Positions 14,565 through 15,945 of a stretch of 15,945 nt of DNA are shown piece by piece (position 1 is the stretch's first letter; each line of letters opens with the position of its first letter). The DNA lies in contig ONFW01000041.1 in the NCBI GenBank assembly GCA_900317215.1, positions 1 to 15,945 on the forward strand, read 5' to 3'. The notes under the pieces are model-generated. The model was not told where the DNA came from and made no database searches. It saw only the letters and a list, made by a program, of their open reading frames with translations. The stretch is from an uncultured Eubacteriales bacterium (GTDB lineage: Bacteria; Bacillota; Clostridia; Oscillospirales; Acutalibacteraceae). The translations under genes were made by a program, and so were the position numbers.

Positions 14565-15575
14565 ATGACGATTCTTGTAACAGGCGGAGCAGGCTATATC
14601 GGCAGCCATACCTGCGTGGAGCTTCTCAATGCGGGTTATGACGTGGTATGCGTAGACAACTACTACAACAGCGTCCCCGAGGTGCTCAACAGGGTTGAGA
14701 AAATTACGGGCAGGACCCTTAAAAGATATGAATGTGATATCCGTGACAGAGAGGGTCTTGAGAAGATCTTCGGTGAGAACAAGGTGGACGCCGTTATCCA
14801 TTTTGCAGGCTTGAAGGCTGTGGGCGAATCAGCCAGACTGCCGCTGCTCTATTACGAAAACAACATTTCGGGCAGCGTTGTTCTTTTTGAGGTAATGGAA
14901 AAGTTCGGCTGCAAGAAGATAGTATTCAGCTCCTCGGCGACCGTTTACGGCAACAACCCGATACCCTACAGGGAGGACATGATAACCGGAGACGTAAGCA
15001 ACCCCTACGGCAGAACAAAACACTTTATCGAGCAGATACTCGGTGACGTATACAAGGCGGACAACGAGTGGAGCATTTCTCTGCTGCGTTATTTCAACCC
15101 GATTGGTGCTCACGAGAGCGGACTCATCGGTGAGGATCCCAACGGCATACCGAACAATCTCATGCCCTATATTGCAAGAGTTGCTATCGGCAGGCTTCCT
15201 CAGCTCACCGTATTCGGCGGAGACTACGACACAAAGGACGGTACCTGCATAAGAGACTACATTCATGTTGTTGATCTTGCAAAGGCTCATTTGTGTGCAG
15301 TTGCAAAGATACTTGACACAACGGGCATAGAGGCTTACAATATCGGAAACGGTGTGGGCTACAGTGTTCTTGACATCATTCATGCCTTTGAAAAGGCAAG
15401 CGGAAGCAAGCTCAACTATGTTATCGGCGAGAGGAGAGCAGGAGATCTTCCCGCATTCTATGCAGACGCATCAAAGGCAAACAGGGAGCTTGGCTGGAGG
15501 GCTGAATACGGCATTGAAAAGATGTGCGAGGACACATGGAACTTCCAGACGAAGAATCCCGAGGGCATAAAGTAA
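14565..15575 (+). CDS. galE: UDP-glucose 4-epimerase
   Basis: An NAD-dependent short-chain dehydrogenase-type enzyme that interconverts UDP-galactose and UDP-glucose, serving galactose use (Leloir pathway) and polysaccharide precursor supply in the cytoplasm. The product is 336 residues, typical. It starts at ATG 14565 with AAGGAGA (14551-14557). Rossmann motif GGAGYIGSH (7-15); active-site Ser124 in SSSATVYG (122-129); YGRTK with Tyr148 and Lys152 as the catalytic pair; LRYFNPIGAH (174-183); and the domain end DLPAFYADASKA (294-305). It has its own promoter and terminator, and no galK or galT is adjacent, which fits a constitutive or envelope-polysaccharide role as well as galactose catabolism. 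Confidence 0.97.
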   Translation: MTILVTGGAGYIGSHTCVELLNAGYDVVCVDNYYNSVPEVLNRVEKITGRTLKRYECDIRDREGLEKIFGENKVDAVIHFAGLKAVGESARLPLLYYENNISGSVVLFEVMEKFGCKKIVFSSSATVYGNNPIPYREDMITGDVSNPYGRTKHFIEQILGDVYKADNEWSISLLRYFNPIGAHESGLIGEDPNGIPNNLMPYIARVAIGRLPQLTVFGGDYDTKDGTCIRDYIHVVDLAKAHLCAVAKILDTTGIEAYNIGNGVGYSVLDIIHAFEKASGSKLNYVIGERRAGDLPAFYADASKANRELGWRAEYGIEKMCEDTWNFQTKNPEGIK

Positions 15576-15600
15576 GCGTAACCGCTTCACATAATGACAT

Positions 15601-15636
15601 AAAAAAGCCGTCACTTAAACGAGTGGCGGTTTTTTG
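15601..15636 (+). terminator. Rho-independent terminator after galE
   Basis: A hairpin of AGCCGTCACT with AGTGGCGGTT (one G-T wobble) around a TAAACG loop, preceded by an A-run and followed by a T-run, so it may work in both directions. It lies about 25 nt after the galE stop. Confidence 0.9.
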
Positions 15637-15714
15637 CATGTTGCTGATTATAATGATAATAAAAAATAAAAATATATAATAATTCACAAAAATATCAAAA
15701 TGCATAAATATTAA

Positions 15715-15742
15715 TTGACATCTGCAAAAAAAGTGTTATAAT
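15715..15742 (+). promoter_or_regulatory. Promoter of the lipoprotein gene
   Basis: Perfect TTGACA (15715-15720) and TATAAT (15737-15742), spaced 16 nt, with TG at 15734-15735 forming an extended -10. Very A/T-rich DNA upstream (15641-15714) could add an UP-element effect. It predicts strong expression of the following gene. Confidence 0.85.
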
Positions 15743-15780
15743 GTTACCAAGAAAAACAATATTTGTAAGGAGGTATTGCT

Positions 15781-15945
15781 ATGAAAAAGAACAGAGTAAC
15801 AGCGCTGATAGCTGCCTTGTGCTGTTCGTTGTGCCTTAGCGCCTGCACAGGCGGCACGGCAGGAAACGAACAGTCGATAAATGATGAAAATGATCAGACG
15901 ATAAAGATCAGCGAGACAGGGGAAACAAAGTCAGAGGAGCCTGCC
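15781..15945 (+). CDS. Secreted lipoprotein, N-terminal part only
   Basis: The window ends 55 codons into this gene. It starts at ATG 15781 with a near-perfect AAGGAGGT (15767-15774). The N-terminus MKKNRVTALIAALCCSLCL is a signal peptide, and LSAC at 19-22 is a lipobox, so Cys22 should be lipidated and the protein anchored on the outer face of the membrane. After Cys22 comes a Gly/Thr stretch and then an acidic, Glu/Asp/Thr-rich linker, typical of the flexible arm ahead of a folded domain. The functional domain is beyond the window: solute-binding, hydrolase or other roles are all possible. No function can be given. Confidence 0.85.
   Translation, partial: MKKNRVTALIAALCCSLCLSACTGGTAGNEQSINDENDQTIKISETGETKSEEPA

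Noticed and set aside
1..15945. A mobile element, phage or defence island
   Set aside because: No transposase, integrase, recombinase, attachment-site duplication or toxin-antitoxin pattern was seen; gene content and codon use look uniform.

Overview
The window looks like an ordinary chromosomal segment of a low-to-mid GC Gram-positive anaerobe, most likely a Ruminococcus-type member of the Clostridia. This is inferred from the strong AGGAGG-type ribosome binding sites, TTGACA/TATAAT promoters, frequent AGA/ATA/AAG codons, the BofC-like small protein and the protein families present. I see no phage, insertion sequence, CRISPR array, tRNA, rRNA or plasmid genes.

Layout. Positions 1-254 hold no gene I can support. 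A small membrane-anchored protein with a BofC-like C-terminus lies on the minus strand (255-647). It is divergent from a plus-strand unit that starts with an extended -10 promoter and a structured leader, followed by a class A penicillin-binding protein with a Pro/Glu/Ser repeat tail, then homoserine dehydrogenase (hom) and aspartate kinase (lysC). hom and lysC supply the aspartate-family pathway (lysine, threonine, methionine, and diaminopimelate for peptidoglycan). lysC contains an internal, in-frame ribosome binding site and ATG that would make a separate ACT-domain subunit. Two terminators built on the same stem sequence separate lysC from a convergent two-gene minus-strand operon of COG0523/CobW-type P-loop proteins. 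One carries a long His-rich metal-binding insert; the other lacks the CxCC motif and is joined to a YcgQ-like C-terminal domain.

Divergent from that operon, a TTGACA/TAAAAT promoter starts a tight cluster: alr (D-alanine for the wall), polA, a low-molecular-weight phosphatase of the arginine-phosphatase (YwlE) type, rimI and tsaD, ending at a strong terminator. galE follows as a single-gene unit with its own promoter and terminator. The window ends inside a lipoprotein gene preceded by a near-consensus promoter.

Most genes are housekeeping (cell wall, amino-acid synthesis, DNA repair, tRNA and ribosomal modification, sugar-nucleotide metabolism). I do not see a convincing new multi-gene system. 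The points most worth checking are the internal lysC start, the paired P-loop metallochaperone-like genes, the altered ACT region of hom, and the structured leaders of the PBP and alr genes.
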